A stretch of 64,000 bases of DNA, from assembly GCF_001298105.1 (NCBI RefSeq), contig NZ_LGJH01000148.1:1-64000 (forward strand). The letters are read 5' to 3'. A program made the position numbers and the translations under genes. The stretch comes from Novosphingobium sp. ST904 (GTDB lineage Bacteria; Pseudomonadota; Alphaproteobacteria; Sphingomonadales; Sphingomonadaceae). Below the pieces are notes generated by a model, which was not told where the DNA came from, did not search any database, and was given only the letters and a program-made list of their open reading frames with translations. This document shows positions 1 to 8,081 of the stretch, in pieces. Position 1 is the stretch's first letter. The number at the start of each line of letters is the position of its first letter.

Positions 1-39
1 CTGGCTGGCCGTGTAATATATCCGACGACGCTGCTTCAT
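1..39 (-). CDS. IS30-like transposase, first 13 codons only (runs off the left edge)
   Basis: Reading the minus strand, an ATG at 39 opens MKQRRRIYYTASQ, which continues past the window edge. This basic start followed by IYYT/S-x-x-Q resembles the beginning of IS30-family transposases (recalled, not searched). A purine-rich stretch (GGAG) lies about 8 bases upstream of the ATG. The AT-richer segment at about 60-110 could hold the terminal inverted repeat, but the other end is not in view, so the boundary cannot be confirmed. Only 13 residues support this call; it could be another protein. Confidence 0.45.
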   Translation of the reverse strand, partial: MKQRRRIYYTASQ

Positions 40-177
40 CGCGACACTCCATCTTCCTCAAAAGATTAAAGTGTTGCCACCACCCGTTGAACCCACCGGG
101 GTTAGCGGAAGGGCAGCTTCTCATTGGCGGTAGTCGCGAAGCTGACTACACTGGGCCGCTAGAGGTTGGATCAATCA

Positions 178-384
178 ATGACAAAGATTCGCGTTGGCGG
201 CCGGTATCTTATCGACGGGTATCCAGCGACCGTGATCGGCATCCTTTCCGACCGTCAGTTTGACGCAGAGTATCCTGCGGACGAATGGGCGGATGTTCTT
301 GGGACGGGTATTCTTGTCAGGGATGATCAAGCGGGACTGATCCATTACTCCGATCTTGAAGACATCCGCATCGAACCTCTATGA
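178..384 (+). CDS. Small hypothetical protein, 68 aa
   Basis: A short acidic soluble protein beginning MTKIRVGGRYLIDGYPATV, with no signal peptide, membrane segment or recognised domain. The ATG at 178 is preferred; an in-frame TTG at 166 would add four residues. An AGAGG at 161-165 sits 12 bases before the ATG, or directly against the TTG, which is too close. The composition is protein-like (regular beta-strand pattern, few rare residues), which is why it is kept. It lies just outside the presumed end of the IS30-like element. No function can be proposed. Confidence 0.5.
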   Translation: MTKIRVGGRYLIDGYPATVIGILSDRQFDAEYPADEWADVLGTGILVRDDQAGLIHYSDLEDIRIEPL

Positions 385-404
385 CCGCAGGTGGTGGGAA
401 GCGG

Positions 405-944
405 TCATCTGCAAAGACCCCGTACGCGAAAAGCAGTGACCCAATCTCGGACCATCTCGTCTGGTGCGGGCGACACCGTTATTATGCGCGTGGCAAAGAA
501 TTCGCGAGGGTAGGCTCCAAGGTGACCAAACGCTCCCTTCGAAACCGTAGGTCGACCTTCAACGGTAATGCTGGCTAAACCTGCTCCAATACAAACATAT
601 TCTCGGCTGAGTTCGCCTGTCAGATCCTTACCACATCCGTCCTTCGGGCAATGGAACCATGATCGATCGTCAGCTTGTTTTGACGAAGCGATTCCAGCGG
701 TGAAATCGGGACTTGAAAACCTCGAAGTCTCGAAGCCAGTGACGATAACTCCAGAATAAACGCTTTTGGGACCTAGTATAGCGCAACCAAGATCAGATTG
801 CGCGACATCGGCAGGGCGCGAAAAATTGGGAAAGCCTACCTCGCAGGCCGATTTCAACAAGGTTGTTCGATCAATTTGATACCATGCTGCCAACCCCACG
901 CATGCTGTGAGAGATGCTGCCCAGAAGCCTGTGATCATTCTCAT
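405..944 (-). CDS. Hypothetical exported or membrane-anchored protein, 179 aa
   Basis: The protein begins MRMITGFWAASLTACVGLAAWYQ, a hydrophobic N-terminal segment that could be a signal peptide or membrane anchor, followed by a soluble domain containing several cysteines (CEVGF, GCAIL, FHCPKDGCG, YVCIG). The CPKDGC pair and the later cysteines could form disulphides in the periplasm. No family is recognised. The ATG at 944 has no convincing Shine-Dalgarno, and an in-frame ATG follows at 938, so the start is uncertain. It is a stand-alone gene in a low-information stretch next to an insertion-sequence fragment. Confidence 0.5.
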   Translation of the reverse strand: MRMITGFWAASLTACVGLAAWYQIDRTTLLKSACEVGFPNFSRPADVAQSDLGCAILGPKSVYSGVIVTGFETSRFSSPDFTAGIASSKQADDRSWFHCPKDGCGKDLTGELSREYVCIGAGLASITVEGRPTVSKGAFGHLGAYPREFFATRIITVSPAPDEMVRDWVTAFRVRGLCR

Positions 945-1080
945 GGTTTGAAAATACAGTTCGCCCCATCGACCGCAATGTCAGCGTTCGCCGAACGGCA
1001 AGTTTCAGATTAAAATCGTGAAATCCGGTCGTTCCGGTTCGGGAAGGCCAGCACACGACCGGAATGACCAAAATTGCGGG

Positions 1081-1554
1081 CTAGCGAACGGCCCGCTCAC
1101 AGGCTGCCAGCGCTTCCGCAGCCAGCTTGTCTGCGTAAGGCTGGTCGGAAGGCTCCGCCCATACTTTCAGATCAGGGATCAATGAAGGGTCCGCACAAAT
1201 GCTGGCTGCTGCCAGCGCAGGGATCGTAATTGATTCCCTTCTGAGTTCCGCTTGTAAGAATGGGAGCGCGGTAATGGGATCAAGACCGGCAAGCCCCAAT
1301 ATCGCTTCGCCTCTGACGCAATCGTCCGGGTCTGATGCGGCAAGAAATAACGCATCTCGCACGGCGGATGTGCCTCTGCCCTCTTGGCTTAGAAGCAAGA
1401 CGGCCCAATCGCGATTTGCGCGATCAGGGTCACGAGTGAGTTCTATGAGCCTCTCAAGGTTCGCAGCAGCAAACGGTCCATCGGCCAGCGGCACTTGCTC
1501 AGCTATGACCGATTTCAGAAATTCCGAGGGAGGTTCATAGCGCTCGATCATCAT
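1081..1554 (-). CDS. HEAT-repeat-like protein, 157 aa
   Basis: The reading frame from MMIERYEPPSEF is rich in Leu/Ala helices and shows repeated segments ending in DPD (LIELTRDPDRANRDWAVLLL, then LAASDPDDCVRGEAILGLAGL), the pattern of paired helices in HEAT or PBS-lyase repeats. Such repeats usually mediate protein binding. The frame stays open further upstream, but that part is arginine/serine-rich and looks like non-coding shadow, so the start is placed at the double ATG (1554/1551) despite a poor ribosome site. No partner can be inferred from the neighbours. Confidence 0.55.
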   Translation of the reverse strand: MMIERYEPPSEFLKSVIAEQVPLADGPFAAANLERLIELTRDPDRANRDWAVLLLSQEGRGTSAVRDALFLAASDPDDCVRGEAILGLAGLDPITALPFLQAELRRESITIPALAAASICADPSLIPDLKVWAEPSDQPYADKLAAEALAACERAVR

Positions 1555-1900
1555 GACGACATGCCATGACCAGCGCGAGGCAGCAATAATGCCTGGAACG
1601 TTGGCGTGTCCGTAAGTGCGGCTTTCGATCGAGCGACTGAAAAGGCAACCTTCTGAAACCTGTCCATGCCGCCTGGACACGGAGCCCTGCGCGAATGGCA
1701 TTCCATCCCTGCGTTGACAAGCGCGACTCCATCTGAAACGATAACGATCGTTATGAATTACAAGCCTGCAAAGGGCGGTGGAGCGAGATGGATTCGAAGG
1801 GCGAAGAGAGCGTGCGCGCGCCGCGTGCCCGTATGAACGGCGGCTACGGGAAGGGTGGCTGCGGGGTTCGCGACAGTGTTTCGCGGTGGGCGAGGCTGCC
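1555..1900. other. Intergenic region with divergent promoter potential and an operator palindrome
   Basis: This stretch of about 350 bases lies between the HEAT-like gene (minus) and the flavoprotein gene (plus). No convincing gene is seen. Its only distinct element is the 14-base palindrome at 1741-1754, about 150 bases upstream of the flavoprotein start, implying a fairly long leader. Confidence 0.6.
1741..1754. promoter_or_regulatory. Operator-like palindrome ATAACGATCGTTAT (TAAC-N4-GTTA family)
   Basis: A perfect 14-base palindrome upstream of the flavoprotein/cytochrome c operon. The TAAC-N4-GTTA core recurs in front of most other transcription units up to 18.8 kb, so it is proposed as a binding site for a shared regulator, most simply the MarR protein encoded at 18245. 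Confidence 0.7.
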
Positions 1901-3454
1901 ATGAGCCTGCCCCTTCCCGCGCTCGATCCCGCGCGTGCCAGGCAGGCGCTAGGTGCCTTTCAGTCCGCTCTAGGTGCCGCTCACGTCTACTTCGATGAAA
2001 CCGACATCGCGGCCTATCAGGACAAGTTCGCGGTAGACGACGCCTTGCACCATCCTGCAGGTGCGGTAGCCCCCGCCACGGTCGAGGAGATACAGGCGGT
2101 GATGCGGATCGCCCGCGAGCACCGCATCCCGCTCTGGCCGATCAGCCGGGGCAAGAACCTGGGCTATGGCGGCAGCGCGCCGGTGCTTGCCGGGTCGGTG
2201 ATCCTCGATCTCTCCCGCATGAAGAGGATCGAATACGACGAGGCCAACGGAACCGTCCTGCTGGAACCGGGCGTAGGCTTCTACGATCTCTACGATTTCC
2301 TTCAGGCGCGCGGCATGAAGCACTGGCTGTCCACGCCCGGAAATTCGTGGGGTTCGGTGGTCGGCAACGCGCTCGACCGCGGGGTCGGCTATACGCCATA
2401 TGGCGAGAACACGAGCAAGATCTGCGGCATGGAAGTGGTGCTGGCGGACGGCACCCTGCTGCGCACCGGCATGGGCGCGATGGACGGTTCGCCGACATGG
2501 CAGCTCTATCGCTACGGCTTCGGCCCGGCCTGGGACCAGCTCTTCGTCCAGTCCAACTTCGGCGTCGTCACCAAGATGGGGCTCTGGCTGATGCCGGAGC
2601 CGGAATCGCTGATGGGCATGGACGTGGAGTTCGACCGCCCGGAAGACCTAGGCCCGCTGATCGACGCGATCGCCCCGCTGCGGCGCGAGGGGCTGCTCCA
2701 GCAATCGCCCACCATCGGCAACTGGCTGCGCGCCGCCGCCGTACTGACCACGCGCGACCAGTGGACGAAGGACCCCGGCGCGATCAGCGACAGCGTGATC
2801 CAGGCGATCCGCGACAAGTACAAGGTCGGCTGGTGGGGCGTGAGCCTACGGCTCTATGGCCGCGAAAGCGTGAACAAGGCCGCCTATGCCGTGCTGGAGC
2901 AGGAGATGCAGCGCCTCAGGCCGATGAGCCTGCGGCCTGCCGAATGGAAGCGCGGGGCACCGCTGGAAGCCTCGGGCTGGACGGGCACGCCGGTCACTTT
3001 CCCGATGCAGAACGCCAACTGGCACGGCGGCCGGGGCGGGCATCTGGGCTTCTCCCCGGTGCTGCCACAATCGGGCAGCGCCGCCATGGCGCAGTTCAAG
3101 CGGACTTACGCGCGCTACCGCGAACACGGCATGGACTATCAGGCCAGCTTCGCCTTCGGAGAACGCCACCTCATCAACGTCAACGCCGTGCTCCTGAACA
3201 AGGACGACGAGGCGATGATGCGCAAGGTCGATCCCTTCCTGCGCCAGCTCATCGCCGACGCGAGAGCGCAGGGTTACGGCGAATATCGCACGCATCTGGA
3301 CTATATGGACCTTGTTGCCGGAACCTACGATTTCAACGACCACGCGCTGCTGCGGCTGAACGAGCGCGTGAAGACGCCGCTCGATCCCATGGGCATCATC
3401 GCGCCGGGCAAGAGCGGCATCCGGCCCGCGAAAGCGGCGGAGGCAGCGGCATGA
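1901..3454 (+). CDS. FAD-linked 4-cresol dehydrogenase/vanillyl-alcohol oxidase family flavoprotein
   Basis: A 517-residue flavoprotein of the VAO/PCMH family. These enzymes oxidise the benzylic carbon of para-alkylphenols (4-cresol, eugenol, vanillyl alcohol, pinoresinol) through a quinone methide. The FAD-binding domain is visible: ISRGKNLGYGGS (about residues 81-92), LEPGVGFYDLY (121-131) and GNALDRGVGYTPYG (155-168). Length is normal for the family. The ATG at 1901 fits family length and is preferred over an open frame extending upstream to 1778. Its stop overlaps the cytochrome c start (ATGA at 3451), implying translational coupling, so it probably passes electrons to that cytochrome as in 4-cresol methylhydroxylase rather than to oxygen. 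The exact phenol is not readable from sequence. A TAAC-N4-GTTA palindrome lies upstream. Confidence 0.88.
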   Translation: MSLPLPALDPARARQALGAFQSALGAAHVYFDETDIAAYQDKFAVDDALHHPAGAVAPATVEEIQAVMRIAREHRIPLWPISRGKNLGYGGSAPVLAGSVILDLSRMKRIEYDEANGTVLLEPGVGFYDLYDFLQARGMKHWLSTPGNSWGSVVGNALDRGVGYTPYGENTSKICGMEVVLADGTLLRTGMGAMDGSPTWQLYRYGFGPAWDQLFVQSNFGVVTKMGLWLMPEPESLMGMDVEFDRPEDLGPLIDAIAPLRREGLLQQSPTIGNWLRAAAVLTTRDQWTKDPGAISDSVIQAIRDKYKVGWWGVSLRLYGRESVNKAAYAVLEQEMQRLRPMSLRPAEWKRGAPLEASGWTGTPVTFPMQNANWHGGRGGHLGFSPVLPQSGSAAMAQFKRTYARYREHGMDYQASFAFGERHLINVNAVLLNKDDEAMMRKVDPFLRQLIADARAQGYGEYRTHLDYMDLVAGTYDFNDHALLRLNERVKTPLDPMGIIAPGKSGIRPAKAAEAAA

Positions 3455-3857
3455 GGAAGGCACTGCCCCCCCTGCTCGCGCTCTCCCTGCTCGCCGGTTG
3501 CGGCGGCACGAAGGACGGCGCCTCCGCCGGGCCTGCCGTCAAGGGACCGCCGCCCATGCCCCCGCCGGTAACGCTGGCATCGCGGCCGGATGCCGGCCCG
3601 GGCGAGCGGCTCTTCATCGAGAAATGCGCGATGTGCCACGGCCCGGTCGGCATGGGCACCGGGCTGCTCGCGCGGCGGGTGGACGAACCGGCTCTGGAAA
3701 AGCGCAAGGATCTCAGCGCAGATTTCGTGGTGCAGGCCGCGCGCATCGGCATCGGCAACATGCCGGCGATCCCGCGCGCGAAGTGAGCGACGAGCAGATG
3801 GGGCTGATCGCAGGCTACCTCGCCAAGGGTGATGCAAATGGGGGGAAAGCGCAGTGA
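3451..3857 (+). CDS. Lipoprotein c-type cytochrome, electron acceptor of the flavoprotein (frameshifted)
   Basis: The protein starts with a lipoprotein signal (lipobox LLAG-C, Cys at about 17) and a proline-rich linker, then carries one haem-binding motif CAMCH (59-63) and a probable distal methionine in GNMPAIP. As written, the frame stops at 3786 after 111 residues, but one frame back the sequence continues VSDEQMGLIAGYLAKG, the normal final helix of such cytochromes, to a stop at 3857 that overlaps the next start (GTGA at 3854). A single missing base near 3780 restores the full protein. It overlaps the flavoprotein stop by ATGA and very likely forms a flavocytochrome with it. Confidence 0.8.
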
Positions 3858-4384
3858 CGGCCGGGATTACCCGCCGCCGCCTGATCGGCGGTGCAGCCGC
3901 GGCAGCGCCGCTGGCGGTGCTCGGCACCGCGCTGGCGGGACGGCCCGCAGAAGGCGCCGTGCTGCTGGTTCACGACGACACGATGGCGAGCGGCCGCCGC
4001 TTCGCCGCCCATGCCGCGGCGCTGGGCACCCATTCGGTGGCGCTGCATGGCGAACGGGTGCGCCTCGTCCGCCAGTTGCTGGCCCGGCGCCCCGCACGAA
4101 TATTCGGCCTGACCCGCCATGCGGACCACCTGCTGTTTGCCGAAGTGGCAGGCGAGGCGGGATACGAGGAACTGGCCTCGATCCAGCATCGGGAAGCTCG
4201 CCGGCCAAGAACGCGCTGTTCCGTGGCGGCAGAAACGCTGGCCTCGCTCGCCCGCGCCGCCGGGCCCTGCTGGCCCGAAGCCTTCGCGGAGCTGGCGCTG
4301 GGCACAGCGTCAGGGCCATCACCGCTCCGGCCTGTACCCCGCCCGGAGCCCGCCTTCAGCTGGGTTTTGCGGCCAACGGCCTGA
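3854..4384 (+). CDS. Tat-signal hypothetical protein of the flavocytochrome operon, 176 aa
   Basis: A GTG start overlaps the restored cytochrome stop (GTGA). The N-terminus TRRRLIGGAAAAAPLAVLG is a typical twin-arginine signal, so the protein should be exported folded to the periplasm. The mature part has no recognised domain. It contains VLLVHDDTMASGRRFAAHAA and ends FSWVLRPTA, with an arginine-rich middle. Its position directly after the flavoprotein and cytochrome suggests a role in assembly or electron transfer of that complex, but this is inference from synteny only. The last 29 bases overlap the 3' end of the convergent NTF2-like gene. Confidence 0.6.
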   Translation: MTAGITRRRLIGGAAAAAPLAVLGTALAGRPAEGAVLLVHDDTMASGRRFAAHAAALGTHSVALHGERVRLVRQLLARRPARIFGLTRHADHLLFAEVAGEAGYEELASIQHREARRPRTRCSVAAETLASLARAAGPCWPEAFAELALGTASGPSPLRPVPRPEPAFSWVLRPTA

Positions 4385-4877
4385 TAACAAGGGATTCCGG
4401 CCGCTTGCGGGCAACCCATTCGCCGCGCCCCGGGAAGTTGCGCAGCACTTCCCCATCCCACAGCCGCACCGTGCGCCGATGAAAGCGCCAGCGCCCGTCC
4501 TCGCAGCGCACCGCATGATCGTCATACCAGCCGGTGAAGCGCAGGACATAGGGCGGCTCGCCTTCGCACTCGGTCACGAAGGCAAAGGCGCGCATCTTCA
4601 CGGAACCGTCTTCCTGGGGGCGGTACTGGATCTGGGTGACGTGATGCTGCCGCCCCGGAAACCCCGGCGCGTTGCGGTAATGCTCCGCAATCCCGCGAAT
4701 GCCTTCGTGTCCTTCCCAGATATCGGGGTCCTCGAAGACCTCCTCCACCATCCGGGCATCCGGCGTGAAGCAGGAAACCAGCGCCTCGACGTCGCCTGTG
4801 TCGAGCGCCCAGCTATAATCGGCGATCAGGTCCTGAAGCGCCAGTCGGTCTTCAATCGGCAGCAGCGGCAATGTCAT
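4356..4877 (-). CDS. NTF2-like/SnoaL-like protein, 173 aa
   Basis: A single-domain alpha+beta-barrel protein: LQDLIADYSWALDTGDVEALVSCFTPDA is the typical NTF2/SnoaL N-terminal helix and turn, and RFTGWYDDHAVRCEDGRWRFHRRTVRL is the typical C-terminal strand pair. Members serve as small lyases, isomerases or dehydratases. In sphingomonads one NTF2-like enzyme (LdpA/LsdE type) removes formaldehyde from a diarylpropane lignin dimer to give a stilbene, which suits this neighbourhood, but the assignment is inference. The ATG at 4877 is chosen because AGGGAGA precedes it. It is divergent from the SDR at 4975, with an operator palindrome between them. Confidence 0.78.
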   Translation of the reverse strand: MTLPLLPIEDRLALQDLIADYSWALDTGDVEALVSCFTPDARMVEEVFEDPDIWEGHEGIRGIAEHYRNAPGFPGRQHHVTQIQYRPQEDGSVKMRAFAFVTECEGEPPYVLRFTGWYDDHAVRCEDGRWRFHRRTVRLWDGEVLRNFPGRGEWVARKRPESLVIRPLAAKPS

Positions 4878-4909
4878 TCTCTCCCTGATTTGTGCGCCTT
4901 GACCACACC

Positions 4910-4923
4910 GTAACACTCGTTAC
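4910..4923. promoter_or_regulatory. Operator-like inverted repeat GTAAC-ACTC-GTTAC
   Basis: Five-base perfect arms around ACTC in the 97-base gap between the divergent NTF2-like and NmrA-type genes, so it could control both. It shares the TAAC-N4-GTTA core with the sites at 1741, 11198, 14236, 17623 and 18832. Confidence 0.68.
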
Positions 4924-4974
4924 TATTGTTCGCAAGCGACCTCGCGGGAATCGGGGCGCGAGCGAGAGGGACAC

Positions 4975-5889
4975 GTGGGCAAGATCATCGTTACCGGCGC
5001 TTCGGGCGCCTTCGGCAAGGCCGCGGCCGGGCTGCTGCTCGAACGCTGCGCGCCGGAAGACCTCATATTCCTGACCAGGACGCCGGAGAAGCTCAAGTCC
5101 CTTGCCGAGGCAGGTGCGCAGGTCCGCGCGGCGGACTTCGACGATCCCACCTCCCTGCCCGGCGCCATGGCGGACGGCGAGAGGATGCTGCTCATCAGCA
5201 CCGCGCGCGTCGGCACGCGCGTGGGCCAGCATCGCCATGCGGTGGAAGCGGCAGTGCAGGCCGGGGTGCGTCACATCGTCTACACCTCGCTGATTTCTGC
5301 CGACGCGCCTGACAATCCCGCCATCGTCCGGCACGATCACCGTGCCACGGAAGAGATCGTCGAGGCGTCCGGCGCGCAGTGGACCCATCTGCGAGACAGC
5401 CAGTATTCCGAGGCCATCGCCCTCGCCATGGTCATTCCCGCGCTCGCGGCCGGCCACAAGCCGGACAACTGTGCCGATGGAAAGGTCGGCTTCGTGAGCC
5501 GGGACGATTGCGTGGCATCCGCCGTCGGCGTGCTGACGCAGGACGGGCACGGGAACCGCGCCTATACCCTCACCGGTCCCGAGCTGCTCTCCATCCCCGA
5601 AGCGCTCGCGATGGCAAGCGGGATCGCCGGCAAGCCCATCACAGTCGAGCACGTCGATGACGAGGCTATGTTCGCCTACTTCGATTTCCTGGGCGTGCCG
5701 CGCCATGCCTCCGATATCGTTCCCGATGGCCCGATCCCATGGTCCAGCGACGACATGGTGACGTTCGGCACCGCGATCCGTGAAGGGTTCTTCGCGCGCT
5801 GCACCGATCACGTCGAGCGTCTCTCAGGCCGTCCGCCCCGCTCGCTCCGCGACGTGATGCTGCAGCACCGGGGAGCATGGCCGCAATGA
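4975..5889 (+). CDS. NmrA-like/QOR2-type atypical short-chain dehydrogenase
   Basis: A 304-residue NAD(P)-binding protein with the N-terminal fingerprint IIVTGASGAFGKAAAGLL and the ADFDDPTSL and HIVYTSLISAD segments typical of NmrA/NAD(P)H:quinone oxidoreductase type 2 proteins. It lacks a classical YxxxK pair in the usual place, as expected for this atypical SDR family. Members act as redox sensors or reduce quinones and enones. It could reduce a quinone-methide product of the nearby flavoprotein, which is speculation. The GTG at 4975 is chosen because GAGAGGG lies five bases upstream. The stop overlaps the PQQ dehydrogenase start (ATGA at 5886), so they form an operon. Confidence 0.8.
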   Translation: MGKIIVTGASGAFGKAAAGLLLERCAPEDLIFLTRTPEKLKSLAEAGAQVRAADFDDPTSLPGAMADGERMLLISTARVGTRVGQHRHAVEAAVQAGVRHIVYTSLISADAPDNPAIVRHDHRATEEIVEASGAQWTHLRDSQYSEAIALAMVIPALAAGHKPDNCADGKVGFVSRDDCVASAVGVLTQDGHGNRAYTLTGPELLSIPEALAMASGIAGKPITVEHVDDEAMFAYFDFLGVPRHASDIVPDGPIPWSSDDMVTFGTAIREGFFARCTDHVERLSGRPPRSLRDVMLQHRGAWPQ

Positions 5890-8070
5890 TCCGCCTTTCA
5901 CTTGTACTGGTTCCCGCCACGCTGCTCGCAGCCTGTTCCGGCGCCAAACCCGCCGCCGGCACGGGGGACGACTGGCCTTCCCCCAAGGGCAATGCCGAGG
6001 CCACGCACTTCTCCGCTCTTACCGAGATCGACAAGGGCAACGTCTCGCGCCTGGGCCTGGCGTGGTCCCACGATCTCGGCACAAACCGCGTGCAGGAAGC
6101 GACGCCGGTGGTGATCGACGGGATCATGTACACCAGCGGCAACCTGGGCCGCGTCTATGCACTGGACGCGGCGAACGGAACGCCGCTCTGGTCCTTCGAA
6201 CCCGAGGTGGACATGCAGGCCAACCGGTCCGCCTGCTGCGACCAGGCCAATCGCGGTGTCGCGGTGGCCGGCGGCAAGGTCATGGTCGGCACGCTGGACG
6301 GCTGGCTCTACGCGCTCGACGCGAAGACCGGCAAAGTCGCATGGAAAGTCGACACGATCACCGACGCTCGCGCGGCTATACCATTACCGCGCGCCGGAAG
6401 TGGCGGGCAACCTCGTGATCATCGGCAATGCCGGTGCCGAGTACGACGTGCGCGGCTACGTTACCGCCTATGATCTCGCAACCGGCAAACAGGCCTGGCG
6501 CTTCTTCACCGTGCCCCACGATCCCCGGCTCGGCCCACAGGAGAATGCCGCGCTGGACAAGGCCGCAAAGACATGGTCGCCGGACAGCCGCTGGGACATC
6601 GGCGGCGGCGGCTCCGTGTGGGATGCCATCAACTATGATGCGCGGTTCGACACTGTCATCTTCGGCGTGGGCAACGGCGGGCCCTACAATATCATGCGGC
6701 GGTCCCCCGGCGGGGGCGACAACCTCTACTTGTCCTCGCTCGTCGCGCTCGACCGCAAGACCGGACGGGTGAAATGGCACTATCAGGAGACACCGGGCGA
6801 CGCCTGGGACTTCACTGCCACCCAGCCGATGCTGTTCACCGATCTGGACATCGACGGCAGGCGGCACCCGGTCGTGATCCATTCGCCGAAGAACGGCTTC
6901 CTCTTCGTGATCGACCGGGAAACCGGCAAGCCGCTCGCCGTCAACGCCCTGGTCCGCACGAGCTGGGCCAAGGGCTACGACCTCAAGACCGGCCGGCCTG
7001 ACAAGACGCCGGAAGGCTCCGCCTACTGGCAGGGTCCGAAGATCGTCTTCCCCGCCTCTCCGGGCGCGCGCAACTGGTATCCTGCCGCTTACGATCCCGG
7101 GCGCGGGCTCTACTTCGCCTCGGTGCTGGACATGGGCAACCTGATGTTCGCGACACCGCCGCTGGACAAGGGCGACGCACGGCGGCCCAAAGCGCTCAAC
7201 GTCGAAACCGCGCTGCTGTTCACCGCCGATCTCAAGGCATTGCTGCCCACGCTCCCCAAGCCGATGCAGGATCAGGTTCGCGCCCTTCCCGAGTGGAAGT
7301 GGGTGGAGAAGCAGCCCTACAGCGCGCAGATCCGCGCCATCGATCCGCTGACCGGGAAGGCCCGCTGGACCGTGGACACCGAAGGTTGGCAGGACCGCCC
7401 CGGCATGTTGGCGACCACCGCCGGGCTGGTCTTCCACGGCTCCATAGGTGGGCGGTTCGTGGCCCGGGATGCAGACAGCGGCAAAGTGCTCAAGTCCATC
7501 GACACCGGCAGCTCGATCATGGCCGCACCGATGACCTACCGGGTCAAGGGCGTGCAGTATGTTGCCGTGGCGACCGGCTTCGGCGGCGGGGGCTGGAGCT
7601 ATGTGCCGCGCTATTCGGCCGCCTACAGGTATGGAAACGCGAACCGGCTGCTGGTGTTCAGGCTGGACGGCGGCGCGGTGACCAGACCCGATCCGCTGCC
7701 GGCCCTGGAAGTGGCTCCGCCGCCGCCACCCCAGGCGCCCGGCGTGACCCCGGCAGTGATCGCTCGCGGGCAGGCGGTGTTCTTCGGAAACTGTTCGATG
7801 TGCCATTCCAACCAGCTCCGCGCGCCCGTGCCGGACTTGCGCCGGATGGCGCCTGAAACGCACGCGGCCTTCGACCGTATCGTGCTCGAAGGGCTGTTCG
7901 TTCCGGCCGGGATGCCCCGCTGGGACGACGTGATCTCGAAGGAGGATGCCAAGGCCATCCACGCCTACCTGATCGACGAACAGGGCAAGGTCCGCAGCCG
8001 CGAACTGAACCTCAGGGCGGAAGGCAAGCCGCTCGATGCGCCCAGCCTCACCGTCCTGTCCAACTATTGA
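5886..8070 (+). CDS. PQQ-dependent quinohaemoprotein alcohol dehydrogenase, lipoprotein (two frameshifts)
   Basis: A periplasmic quinoprotein of about 727 residues once repaired. It has a lipoprotein signal (lipobox LLAA-C), the beta-propeller with the vicinal disulphide SACCDQANRG that packs on PQQ, repeated propeller motifs such as YALDAKTGKVAWKV and TAYDLATGKQAWRF, and a C-terminal cytochrome c domain with CSMCH. It would oxidise a primary alcohol, or an aldehyde, and pass electrons to the respiratory chain. Near 6369 and 6392 the frame slips twice within 25 bases: SRGYTIT lies in the second frame and APEVAGNL in the third. Each slip equals one missing base. The start at 5886 is coupled to the upstream SDR by ATGA. 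Confidence 0.85.
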
Positions 8071-8081
8071 GGAACCGCGCG

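Noticed and set aside
1555..1902. N-terminal extension of the HEAT-like protein
   Set aside because: Residues upstream of MMIERY are Arg/Ser-rich and unlike a folded domain, and the extension would run through the operator palindrome.
2347..3786. 479-residue frame covering the flavoprotein in another phase
   Set aside because: Only its last 111 codons, from ATG 3451, are protein-like (the cytochrome c); the upstream part is shadow of the flavoprotein gene.
6360..6400. Programmed frameshifting in the PQQ dehydrogenase gene
   Set aside because: Two slips within 25 bases, no slippery heptamer or downstream structure seen, and the same kind of missing-base break occurs in many unrelated genes of the window.
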